Of a DNA stretch of 64,000 bases, positions 16,901-25,294 are shown piece after piece. The stretch covers positions 7,153,001 through 7,217,000 of the forward strand of contig NZ_CP146350.1 in assembly GCF_037055355.1 (NCBI RefSeq). Reading direction: 5' to 3'. The position numbers and the translations under genes were made by a program. The first letter of the stretch is position 1; every line of letters begins with the position of its first letter. The DNA is from Streptomyces sp. DG1A-41. Its GTDB lineage: Bacteria > Actinomycetota > Actinomycetes > Streptomycetales > Streptomycetaceae. The notes beneath the pieces were generated by a model, which was given only the letters and a program-made list of their open reading frames with translations, was not told the DNA's origin and made no database searches.

Positions 16901-17839
16901 ATGACCACCACCGTCGCCGGCCCGCCCGGGACGACCCGTGAGCACACCGGCCCCGACCGGGCCGCCCAGCGCCCCCGCCGCACCTGGGCCCCCTACCTCT
17001 TCATCTCGCCCTTCTACCTCCTCTACGTCCTGTTCATGCTGATCCCGGTCGCCGCCTCGGTGTGGCTGAGCCTCACCGAGTGGGTGGGGCTCGGCACCCC
17101 GCACTGGGTGGGGCTGCGCAACTACCGGCTGCTCGCCACCGACATCAGCTTCCACCGGGCCCTCGGCAACACCGCCGTGTTCGTGCTGGTCGCGGTGTGC
17201 GTCGTCGTTCCGCTGGCGCTGCTGATCGCCCAGGCCCTCAACACCCGCGGCCTGCGTGTACGGGACCTGTGGCGCACCGCCTACTTCGTGCCGATCGTGG
17301 TCTCGCCCATCCTCGTCGCCCTCGTCTTCGGCCTGATCTTCGACCGGCAGTTCGGGCTCGCGAACGCTGTGCTGCGCGCCCTGTTCGGCACCGGCGGCGT
17401 CGACTGGCTCGGCGATCCGGACCTGGCGAAGGTGAGCATCGCCCTGGTGATGCTGTGGCGCTGGACCGGCTACCTCACCGTCTTCTTCCTCGCCGGACTC
17501 CAGAACGTGCCGCGGGAGCTGTACGAGGCCGCAGCCCTCGACGGAGCCGGGCGGCTGCGCACCTTCGCCACCGTCACCCTGCCGGCGCTGAAGCCGGTGA
17601 CGGCGTTCGTCGTCGTCACGTCCTTCATCGGCGCGGCCCAGATCTTCGAGGAGCCGTACCTGCTGACCGGCGGCGGACCGGCCGAGTCCACCCTCTCCGT
17701 GACCATGTTCATCTACCGGGCGGCCTTCCAGCGCCAGCAGTTCGGCTACGCCGCCGCCGCGGCCGTCGTCCTCTTCGTCCTCGTCTTCGGCCTCAGCCGG
17801 CTCTTCAACCGTCTCCTCGGCATCGGGAGGGCCGCCTGA
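16901..17839 (+). CDS. ABC sugar permease, MalF type
   Basis: A 312-residue inner membrane permease with about six transmembrane helices (first: LFISPFYLLYVLFMLIPVAA). The EAA loop that docks the ATPase is ELYEAAALDGAGRLRTFATV at about residues 206-225. It begins 13 bases after the binding-protein stop and ends in a TGATG overlap with the second permease. Confidence 0.94.
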   Translation: MTTTVAGPPGTTREHTGPDRAAQRPRRTWAPYLFISPFYLLYVLFMLIPVAASVWLSLTEWVGLGTPHWVGLRNYRLLATDISFHRALGNTAVFVLVAVCVVVPLALLIAQALNTRGLRVRDLWRTAYFVPIVVSPILVALVFGLIFDRQFGLANAVLRALFGTGGVDWLGDPDLAKVSIALVMLWRWTGYLTVFFLAGLQNVPRELYEAAALDGAGRLRTFATVTLPALKPVTAFVVVTSFIGAAQIFEEPYLLTGGGPAESTLSVTMFIYRAAFQRQQFGYAAAAAVVLFVLVFGLSRLFNRLLGIGRAA

Positions 17840-18657
17840 TGACGCGCACCCGCGTACCCCTCTACGGCGCACTGGTCCTGCTGCTCGTGGGCTTCCTCGC
17901 CCCGCTGGTGTGGGCGCTGAGCGGCTCGTTCAAACCGCGCGGCGACATCTTCGGCTACCCGCCGAGGCTCGTCCCCGACCCGTTCACCCTCGACAACTAC
18001 CGCACCCTTCTCACCGACCAGCCCTTCGGCCGCTGGTTCCTGATGAGCACGGTCGTCGCCGTCGTCGCCACCACGGTGTCCGTCTTCGTGTGCGCTCTCG
18101 CCGGCTACGGCTTCGCCAAGTTCCGCTTCGCGGGCAGGAGTCTGCTGTTCAACGTCATGTTCAGCTCGCTGTCGATCCCGTTCGCGGTGATCCTCGTGCC
18201 GCTGTTCGTGATCCTCGTCAAGACCGGGCTCGGCAGTCCCTGGTTCGCGCTGATCGTGCCCTGGGTGGCGCCCGCGTTCGGGATCTTCATGATGCAGCAG
18301 TACATCGTGCAGTCCATCCCGGACTCGGTGCTGGAGGCCGCCCGGATCGACGGGGCGAGCGAGTTCGGCATCTTCCGGACCATCGTGCTGCCCCTGCTGC
18401 GGCCCTCGCTGGGCGCACTGGCCGTCTGGCAGTTCCTCCAGAGCTACAACAGCTTCCTGTGGCCCCTGGTGCTGGTCTCCGACAGTTCCCAGTACACCCT
18501 GCCGCTGGGCCTTCAGACCCTGTTCGTGTCGGAGCAACGGCAGTACGACCTCGTGCTCGCGGGAGCCGTCCTCGCCGTGCTGCCCGCCGTCGCCCTCTTC
18601 GTGCTGCTGCGCAAGCAGCTCCTCGAAGGCCTGTCCACGGGCGCGGTCAAGGGATGA
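17839..18657 (+). CDS. ABC sugar permease, MalG type
   Basis: A 272-residue permease with six predicted transmembrane helices. The EAA loop is VLEAARIDGASEFGIFRTIV (about residues 164-183). Its ATG overlaps the stop of the first permease by one base (TGATG), which implies translational coupling and a fixed heterodimer ratio. The C-terminus LLEGLSTGAVKG is typical for MalG-type subunits, which end with Gly-rich KG. The GH42 gene follows after 29 bases. Confidence 0.94.
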   Translation: MTRTRVPLYGALVLLLVGFLAPLVWALSGSFKPRGDIFGYPPRLVPDPFTLDNYRTLLTDQPFGRWFLMSTVVAVVATTVSVFVCALAGYGFAKFRFAGRSLLFNVMFSSLSIPFAVILVPLFVILVKTGLGSPWFALIVPWVAPAFGIFMMQQYIVQSIPDSVLEAARIDGASEFGIFRTIVLPLLRPSLGALAVWQFLQSYNSFLWPLVLVSDSSQYTLPLGLQTLFVSEQRQYDLVLAGAVLAVLPAVALFVLLRKQLLEGLSTGAVKG

Positions 18658-18686
18658 CACCCCATCGACCCAGTTGGAGAAGAAGC

Positions 18687-20762
18687 ATGTTCAAGCTGCC
18701 CCGACGCGTCCTGTTCGGCGCCGCGTACTACCACGAGTACCAGCCGTACGAGCGCCTCAAGGACGACCTCGACCTGATGGCCGGGGCCCGCTTCTCGGTG
18801 ATCCGGGTCGGCGAGTCCGTCTGGTCCACGTGGGAGCCCGAGAACGGCCGCTTCGACCTCGACTGGCTCCAGCCGGTCCTGGACGGCGCCCACGAGCGGG
18901 GGATCTCGGTCATCCTCGGGACGCCCACGTACGCGGTACCGCCCTGGCTGGCCCGGCAGTACCCGGAGATCGCGGGGGAGCACCGCACCGGTGAGCGCAT
19001 CGGCTGGGGCGCCCGGCAGGAGGTCGACTTCACCCACCCGGCCTTCCGCTTCCACGCCGAGCGGATCATCCGCAAGATCGTAGGCCGGTACGCCGGCCAC
19101 CCGGCGGTCATCGGCTTCCAGGTCGACAACGAACCGGGCCTGCACCTCTTCCACAATCACGGCGTCTTCCAGCGCTTCACCGACGAACTGCGCGATCGGT
19201 ACGGCGACGTGGAGACCCTCAACCGCGAGTGGGGCCTGGTCTACTGGTCGCACCGGCTGTCCACCTGGGCCGACCTGTGGACCCCGGACGGCAACGCCCA
19301 GCCGCAGTACGACCTGGCGTGGCGGCGCTTCCAGGCCCGGCTCACCACCGAGTTCATCGCCTGGCAGGCGGACCTCGTGCGCGAGTACGCCCGCCCCGGC
19401 CAGTTCGTCACGACCTGCATCTCCTACGACCGCCAGGGCGTCGAGGACGACCGGCTCACCGACCGACTCGACGTCACCGCGGGCAACCCGTACTACACGA
19501 TGCAGGACGCCCTCGCCCTGCCCGACACCGGCGGCGCCGGGCAGGACTGGACGACCAACGGCACCTGGGCGCTGTACCGCAGCGCCGACCGCATGTACTC
19601 CTCGCGCCAGGAGCCGTACCTGGTCACCGAGACCAACGCGCAGGCCATCGGCGGGCCGTGGGACAACCGCCCCGCCTACGACGGCCAGTGGCGACAGGCC
19701 GCCTGGGCGCTGATCTCCCGCGGCGCCTCGATGATCGAGTACTGGCACTGGCACACCCTGCACTTCGGCACCGAGACCTACTGGGGCGGCATCCTCCCGC
19801 ACCACGGGCGACCCGGCCGCGTCTACCGCGAACTGGCAGCGTTGGGAGGGGAGTTGGAGAAGGCGGGGGACCTCGTCGCGTCCCTCACCCCGGACGCCGA
19901 CGTGGCCTTCCTCTACGACGGGCCCAGCAAGTGGGCGCTCCAGGGCCAGCCGCCGCTCGCCGGTCCCGACGGAGGCCCGGACGAGCGGTCGTACGAGAGG
20001 ATCTTCGACGCCTTCTACCGCGGTGCCTTCGACGCCGGGCTCCAGGCGCGCGTCCTGCACCCCGGGCAGCTCCCCGACGCCGAACTGCCGCCGCTCCTGG
20101 TCGTCCCCGCCTACTACGCCGCCGACGACACCGTCCTGGACCGGCTCCGCGCCTACGCCGAGGCCGGCGGCCACCTCGTGCTCGGCCCCCGCACCGGCTA
20201 CGCCGACACCGAGGCCAGGGCCCGCACCGGCCTCCAGCCGGGCCGGCTGGCCGAGGCGGCGGGCGTGACGTACGACGAGTTCAGCAACCTGGGCGACCCG
20301 CTGCCCGTCACCGGCACGAACTCCCTCCCCCTCCCGGCCGACGCGCACGCCCTGCACTGGGCGGACGGACTGCGGCCACAGGGCGCCGAGACGCTGGCGG
20401 CGTATGTGCATCCGCACTTCGGACGCTGGCCCGCGGTCACCACACACCGCCACGGCTCCGGGCGCGTCACCTACGTCGGCACCGTCCCCGACCCCGTCTT
20501 CGCCCGGGCCCTGTTCGACCGGTACGCCCCCGAGGGCGCCTGGCGCCCCGCACACCCGAGCGTCACGGCCACCTCGGCGACCGCCCGGGACGGCCGCCGC
20601 GTGCGCTTCCTGCACAACTGGTCGTGGGAGGACGTGCCCGTGCCCGTACCCACCGCCCTGCGGGACGTGCTGTCGGAAACCGTATACGGCGACGCGGTGC
20701 CGCTCGGACCCTGGGACGTGAAGGTGCTGCTGGAGGATCCGGACTTGCTGCCGGACAGCTGA
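18687..20762 (+). CDS. GH42 beta-galactosidase, cytoplasmic
   Basis: A 691-residue GH42 retaining beta-galactosidase. The acid/base is Glu149 in FQVDNEPGLH and the nucleophile Glu315 in YLVTETNAQ. The trimerisation domain (LLVVPAYYAADDTVLDRLRAY) and C-terminal beta domain are present, so the length is normal. No signal peptide is seen; it should act on galactosides imported by the adjacent ABC system. The ATG at 18687 has GGAGA 6-7 bases upstream. An in-frame ATG at 18654, overlapping the permease stop as ATGA, would add 11 residues and cannot be excluded. It is the last gene of the lacI-led cluster and converges on the YbhN-type gene with a gap of only 15 bases. Confidence 0.95.
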   Translation: MFKLPRRVLFGAAYYHEYQPYERLKDDLDLMAGARFSVIRVGESVWSTWEPENGRFDLDWLQPVLDGAHERGISVILGTPTYAVPPWLARQYPEIAGEHRTGERIGWGARQEVDFTHPAFRFHAERIIRKIVGRYAGHPAVIGFQVDNEPGLHLFHNHGVFQRFTDELRDRYGDVETLNREWGLVYWSHRLSTWADLWTPDGNAQPQYDLAWRRFQARLTTEFIAWQADLVREYARPGQFVTTCISYDRQGVEDDRLTDRLDVTAGNPYYTMQDALALPDTGGAGQDWTTNGTWALYRSADRMYSSRQEPYLVTETNAQAIGGPWDNRPAYDGQWRQAAWALISRGASMIEYWHWHTLHFGTETYWGGILPHHGRPGRVYRELAALGGELEKAGDLVASLTPDADVAFLYDGPSKWALQGQPPLAGPDGGPDERSYERIFDAFYRGAFDAGLQARVLHPGQLPDAELPPLLVVPAYYAADDTVLDRLRAYAEAGGHLVLGPRTGYADTEARARTGLQPGRLAEAAGVTYDEFSNLGDPLPVTGTNSLPLPADAHALHWADGLRPQGAETLAAYVHPHFGRWPAVTTHRHGSGRVTYVGTVPDPVFARALFDRYAPEGAWRPAHPSVTATSATARDGRRVRFLHNWSWEDVPVPVPTALRDVLSETVYGDAVPLGPWDVKVLLEDPDLLPDS

Positions 20763-20777
20763 CCGCCCGGCGTGCCC

Positions 20778-21775
20778 TCACAGCACCTTGCGGTGCACGA
20801 GGGCCGACAGGACGAGGGCGCCCGGCAGGAGAGGGAGCCACACCGTCAGGACGCGGTAACCGATGACGGTGGCCGTGGCGGTGCCCACCGGGGCGCCGAA
20901 CGCGGCCATGGTGAAGACGAGCGCGGCGTCCACGGGGCCGATCCCGCCCGGCGCGGGCACGGCCCCGACCGCGGTGCCGGCCACCAGCAGCGCGAGGATC
21001 ACCTGCGCCCAGGACAGCGGCAGCCCGAGCGAGAAGCCGACCGTGGCGATCACACTGCCCTGGAGCAGCGGCGTGGCGGCCGCTCCGCCCCACAGGGCGA
21101 GCACCCGGCCGGGCCGGGTGTGCAGCTCGCGGGCGTCGGTCAGCGCGGTGCGCAGGAAACCGAGGACGGGGCGGCGCACTGCCCGTACGGTCACGAGCGT
21201 CACGGCGGTCGCGGCGAGCGCGAGCAGCGCGCCGCCCGCCGCGAGGAGCAGCGTGCGGTCGTCCGGGACGAGCGCGCCGAGCCGCAGCACGTGCGGGAAC
21301 GCCACCAGGAACGCCAGCAGCACCACCGTCTTGGCGACCGGTTTGACCAGGGAGTACAGGGCGAGTGAGGCGGTGGCCCGGGGCAGGGGGATGCCGCGGC
21401 GCTGGAGGAAGCGCAGGGTGACCGCGTGCGCGCCGAGGCCCGCCGGCAGCACCTGGTTCGCGGCACCGGCGGCGAACTGCGAGGCCACCAGCAGCCCGGG
21501 CGGCAGCCGCTCCGGCAAGGCGCCCTGGCGGACACAGGCGGCGGCCACCCACGTCAGACACGTGCAGACGAACGCGGCGAGCAGCCACCAGGGGTCGGCC
21601 GAGACCAGCCGGGCGGCCCCCTCGTACGCCGCCCGACGGTCGGCCAGGGCCCACCCCCGACCAGCAGCAGCGGCAGCAGGGCCAGGGCCGGCCGCACGAG
21701 CCGTGCGGTGGTGGAGGAGCGGCGGGGTGCGGCCGGGAGCGGGGCGGGGAGCGTTTCGAGCCGAAGCTGGGACAC
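20778..21775 (-). pseudogene. YbhN/LPG-synthase-TM-type membrane protein, frameshifted
   Basis: Integral membrane protein of the UPF0104 (YbhN, lysylphosphatidylglycerol synthase TM) family. The intact frame holds most of the family: AAGAANQVLPAGLGAHAVTLRFL, LYSLVKPVAKTVVLLAF and the late PAPGGIGPVDAALV motif. The natural N-terminus (SQLRLETLPAPLPA, then hydrophobic LVRPALALLPLLLVGG) lies in another frame starting with a GTG at 21775. The frames join if one base is restored at about 21654-21658, a run of five C on the + strand. The result would be 332 residues, a normal length. An alternative start at 21800 in the downstream frame gives an Ala/Pro/Arg-rich N-terminus that does not look real. 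Pseudogene or sequencing error. Confidence 0.75.
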
Positions 21776-21939
21776 GGCGTACGTCGTCCTTCCGCGTCAC
21801 GCCCTGGGACGGGGCGGACGATGCAGGGCGAGTCAGGGGGACGCTCGGAAACGTGCCCGGCCGGTGTGACGCGGGGGTGTCAGGCAGCGAAAGCGAGAGG
21901 GGCGGGAGAGCGACACGGCCGGTTCGGGGAGGGGTTCGT

Positions 21940-22674
21940 CTACGCCGCGACGGCCCCCGCCCCGGCCACCGGAAACCCCGGGCTCCGCAGCACGCGCCTG
22001 TCCGCGTCCACCGCGAACACCTCGCAGTTCTCGCGGGCCGCCGCCCACTCGACGCCCTGGGCGCCCAGGGCGAACGCCGCCGTCGCGACCGTGTCCGCCT
22101 CGGTCAGGGTCGGGGCCACGACCGTCATGCTGAGGAGGCCCGTTGCCGGGCGGCCCGTGCGGGCGTCGAGGATGTGGTCGCCGCGTTCGTAGCGGGCGGA
22201 GGTCGCCACGGCCCGGTCCATGAGGTCCAGGACCGTACAGAGCCGGTCGGCGTGTTCGGGGTGGCGTACGCCGACGCGCCAGGGGCCGCCGGAGGCGATC
22301 ACGTCGCCGCCCGCGTTGAGGCAGAAGCGCCGAGCACCGGCAGCCGACAGGAGCTCCGCTCCCTTCTGCACCGACCAGCCCTTCACCACGGCGCAGGGAT
22401 CGAGGCCGCGACCGGGCAGGCGGACGTCGAAGGCGCCGCCGGTCGCGATCCGGTACTCCTCGCACAGGTCCAGGACCTCGCGGAGCGCCGGGCTGGGGTC
22501 GCGCACCTCCTCCCGGTCCAGCCGCGACACCTCGCTGTCCGGCCGGAACGGGCTGAACCGCGCGTCGACCTCGCGCAGCCAGGCGAAGAGGCCGTCCACC
22601 GGTGCCTCGGGGAAGCCCTCGTCGTCGATCCGTACCGACACCGGGAACCCCATGACGTGTTCGACGCGCCGCAT
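21940..22674 (-). CDS. apbE: FAD:protein FMN transferase (ApbE)
   Basis: A 244-residue ApbE-family flavin transferase that attaches FMN covalently to a Thr/Ser of partner proteins outside the cytoplasm. Visible motifs: MGFPVSVRI near the N-terminus, FSPFRPDSEVSRLD, LDPCAVVKGWSVQKG (the usual DxGGxxKG region, here with PCA in place of the glycines), FCLNAGGDVIASG and ATSARYERGDHILDARTG. The length is at the short end of the family and no signal peptide is visible, as in other actinobacterial forms. It lies 4 bases after the FMN-binding gene and is third in a three-gene operon, so its substrate is almost certainly that neighbour. Confidence 0.92.
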   Translation of the reverse strand: MRRVEHVMGFPVSVRIDDEGFPEAPVDGLFAWLREVDARFSPFRPDSEVSRLDREEVRDPSPALREVLDLCEEYRIATGGAFDVRLPGRGLDPCAVVKGWSVQKGAELLSAAGARRFCLNAGGDVIASGGPWRVGVRHPEHADRLCTVLDLMDRAVATSARYERGDHILDARTGRPATGLLSMTVVAPTLTEADTVATAAFALGAQGVEWAAARENCEVFAVDADRRVLRSPGFPVAGAGAVAA

Positions 22675-22678
22675 GCCG

Positions 22679-23089
22679 TCAGCCCTTCGCGTCGATGGCG
22701 GCCTGGAGCGACTCCTTGTAGCCGTCGCTGGTGATCGTGGCGCCGGACACCGTGTCGATGTCGGCGCTCTGCGCCTGGAGCGTCTCCTCGATCAGCTGGG
22801 GCACGGCGGCCGTGGTCTGCGGATGGTTCGGCTGCTGGAGCATCCGCACCGAGGCGATCCTGTCGCCGTCGAAGGTGACCTCGACCTGCACCGGCCCCTT
22901 CTCGGTGTCGATGGTCGAGCCCGACACGACCGTGGCCGTGGAGCCGCCCGACGAGGAGGCCGACGGTGTCGACGCGGGCGCCGCGGCCTCGGTCGCGGAC
23001 GACGACCCGGTGTCGTGCGACGGCGCGTACCGCCAGACCGGGATCAGGCCCGCGACGCTCAGGACGAGGACGGGTATGGCTCGCTTCAC
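22679..23089 (-). CDS. Exported FMN-binding-domain protein (covalent flavin carrier)
   Basis: A 136-residue exported carrier. An N-terminal membrane segment (AIPVLVLSVAGLIPVW, residues 4-19) is followed by a Ser/Thr/Ala-rich linker (24-52) and one FMN_bind domain. The flavinylation motif is DTVSGATITS at 112-121; Thr118 matches the acceptor in the family pattern DxxSGAT. ApbE is encoded 4 bases downstream and the membrane ferric-reductase-like protein 13 bases upstream. The predicted role is to take electrons from the membrane reductase to an acceptor on the outer face. The acceptor is unknown. Confidence 0.92.
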   Translation of the reverse strand: MKRAIPVLVLSVAGLIPVWRYAPSHDTGSSSATEAAAPASTPSASSSGGSTATVVSGSTIDTEKGPVQVEVTFDGDRIASVRMLQQPNHPQTTAAVPQLIEETLQAQSADIDTVSGATITSDGYKESLQAAIDAKG

Positions 23090-23102
23090 GAATCCCTCCT
23101 CG

Positions 23103-24443
23103 TCATCCGGCCAGGCTGAAGCGCTCGAAGTGGGTCTGTGTCCTGGGCACGCCCAGCTCGCGCAGGCTGCCGAGCACGGCGTTCATCATCGGCGGCGGGC
23201 CGCACAGGTACACGTCCCGGCCGGTGATGTCCGGCACCATGCGCGCCAGCTCCTGCGGCGCCAGCCGGTCGGGCACGGGCGGCCCGGTGACCAGGTGCAG
23301 CTCGGCCCCCTTGGCGAGCGCGAGTTCGCGCAGTTCGTCGTAGAGGACGGCGTCCTGGTCCGTGGCCACCCGGTAGATCACGACCGCGTGGCCGTGCAGT
23401 TCCTCCAGCAGGGCCCGGATCGGGGTGACACCGACGCCGCCGGCGATGAGCAGGGCGTCCGGGCGGGTGCGGTGCAGGGTGGTGAAGGCGCCGTAGGGGC
23501 CCTCGGCGAACACTCGCGTGCCGACCTTCAGGTGCCGCAGGGCCGCGCTGCCGTCGCCGGCCCGCTTGGCGGTCAGGCGCAGGGTACGGCCGTCCGGCGC
23601 GGCGGACAGCGAGAACGGGTTGGCCTGCCACCAGCGGTCCTTCGTCAGGAACCGCCACAGGAAGAACTGTCCGGCCCGGGCGGGCAGCCGGTCCAGGTCG
23701 CGGCCCGTGACGTAGACCGAGACCACGTCGTCGTTCTCGGGGACCACGGCCGTGACCCGGAGCTGGTGGCGGAGGTTGCGCCACAGCGGCAGCACAAGGC
23801 GGCCGAGGAACACCGACGCGAGGGCCACACCCCACACGGCGTACCAGTACGTCGTCGCCACGGACGACGAGGCGAACGTCGTCCCGGCCGCGACCTGGTG
23901 CGTGAACGCCAGCACCACCGCGACGTAGGTGTACAGGTGGATGAAGTGCCAGGTCTCGTACGCCAGCCGGCGCCGGGCGTAGCGGGCCGAGACCGTGCCG
24001 ACCACGATGATGATCGCCAGGGCGACGATCGCGCGCAGCACGCCCTCGACGGTCTCCGCGAGATCCACCAGCTGGTTCACCGGGTCCAGGGACGAGGACT
24101 GGGCGTAGCCGAAGACGATGAACACGGCGTGCGCCAGCAGCAGCCACAGCACCGAGAAGCCCGTCCAGCGGTGCCAGGACGTCAGACGGTCCATGCCGAT
24201 CCGCCGGTCGAACCACGGCAGCCGCGCCACCAGCAGCAGCTGGAACGCCATGAGCAGCGCTCCGTACAACCCCGCCAGCCGCCCCAGCACGATCAGTGTG
24301 TTCGAGGCGAAACCGGCCTGGACGAAGAAGACGGTCACCACGACCGCGTTGGCGAGCAGAACCGCGTACAGACCGGTGCGGCCCACCACTCCCGGGCGCA
24401 TGCCCGGGCTGGTCGCCGCAGGCGGTTCTTGGAGGGTCGTCAC
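23103..24443 (-). CDS. Ferric-reductase-like transmembrane flavin/NAD(P)H oxidoreductase
   Basis: A 446-residue membrane reductase. The N-terminal half has about six membrane helices of the ferric-reductase-like type with candidate haem histidines (SWHRWTGF, LAHAVFIVFG, ETWHFIHLYTY, FTHQVAAG). The C-terminal half is a ferredoxin-reductase-type module: FAD site in FSLSAAP, NAD(P) site in LLIAGGVGVTPIRALLEEL, and terminal YLCGPPPMMNAV and HFERFSLAG. The GTG at 24443 follows AAGGAG by 9 bases. It is first in the operon with FMN-binding protein and ApbE. Electrons should pass from NAD(P)H through FAD and haem across the membrane to the flavinylated carrier. A two-component system is divergent from it. 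Confidence 0.92.
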   Translation of the reverse strand: MTTLQEPPAATSPGMRPGVVGRTGLYAVLLANAVVVTVFFVQAGFASNTLIVLGRLAGLYGALLMAFQLLLVARLPWFDRRIGMDRLTSWHRWTGFSVLWLLLAHAVFIVFGYAQSSSLDPVNQLVDLAETVEGVLRAIVALAIIIVVGTVSARYARRRLAYETWHFIHLYTYVAVVLAFTHQVAAGTTFASSSVATTYWYAVWGVALASVFLGRLVLPLWRNLRHQLRVTAVVPENDDVVSVYVTGRDLDRLPARAGQFFLWRFLTKDRWWQANPFSLSAAPDGRTLRLTAKRAGDGSAALRHLKVGTRVFAEGPYGAFTTLHRTRPDALLIAGGVGVTPIRALLEELHGHAVVIYRVATDQDAVLYDELRELALAKGAELHLVTGPPVPDRLAPQELARMVPDITGRDVYLCGPPPMMNAVLGSLRELGVPRTQTHFERFSLAG

Positions 24444-24595
24444 GATCGGCAGCTCCTTGATCGGATCCTGGGATACCGAGCTTGGCGCGGGGGAGCTGTC
24501 GGAATACTGTCGCTCAACTTTCAAGTGTTTATCGATCCGGCGGCGAAGGCTCGGGCGGCTATGGCGGCACACGACACGTGAAGCACTATGAGCGG

Positions 24596-25294
24596 GTGGA
24601 AAAAGTACGACTCCTCGTCGTCGACGACGACCCGCCCATCGCCGACCTCGTCGCGACCGTCGCCCGCTACGAGGGCTGGGAGGCGGTCACGGCGTACTCC
24701 GGCGAGGACGCGCTGAAGCGGGCCGCCGAGTTCCACCCGGACATCGTGGTGCTCGACCTGATGCTGCCCGGCGTGGACGGCTTCGGCGTCCTGGACCGGC
24801 TGCGCGCCTCCGGCACGATGGTGCCGGTGGTGTTCCTCACCGCGCGCGACGGCGTCGCCGACCGTGTCGCGGGCCTGACCCGGGGAGGCGACGACTACCT
24901 GGTCAAGCCGTTCGCCGTGGAGGAGCTGATGGCCCGGCTGCGCACCGTGCTGCGGCGCAGCGCAGGGCCCGCCTTCCAGCGGTCCGTGCTCCAGGTCGGC
25001 GACCTGACCATGGACGAGGACACCCGCGAGGTGCGGCGCGGCGACACACTGCTGTCCCTCACCCCGACCGAGTACGAGGTGCTGCGCTACCTGATGCGCA
25101 AGTCGCCCACCGTGCTCACCAAGGCGCAGATCCTCGACCACGTGTGGGAGTACGGCTTCGGCGGCCGCTCCAACGTCGTCGAGCTGGTCATCAGCCGGCT
25201 GCGCCGCAAGCTCGACGAGACGGACGACGGCGGCGCACCGCTGATCCACACCGTGCGCGGATTCGGGTACGTCCTGCGGCAGGCCTCCGAGTGA
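24596..25294 (+). CDS. OmpR/PhoB-type response regulator
   Basis: A 232-residue response regulator. Receiver domain with the acidic cluster VVDDDPPIADL near the N-terminus, phospho-acceptor Asp in VVLDLMLPGVDG, Thr in VFLTARDG and Lys in YLVKPFAVEELM. The winged-helix domain begins near LTPTEYEVLRYL and ends HTVRGFGYVLRQ. The GTG at 24596 gives the family N-terminus; the ribosome site is weak and an in-frame GTG at 24578 is possible. The stop overlaps the kinase start (GTGA). The divergent neighbour is the flavin electron-transfer operon, separated by 152 bases, so that operon is a likely target. Confidence 0.93.
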   Translation: MEKVRLLVVDDDPPIADLVATVARYEGWEAVTAYSGEDALKRAAEFHPDIVVLDLMLPGVDGFGVLDRLRASGTMVPVVFLTARDGVADRVAGLTRGGDDYLVKPFAVEELMARLRTVLRRSAGPAFQRSVLQVGDLTMDEDTREVRRGDTLLSLTPTEYEVLRYLMRKSPTVLTKAQILDHVWEYGFGGRSNVVELVISRLRRKLDETDDGGAPLIHTVRGFGYVLRQASE

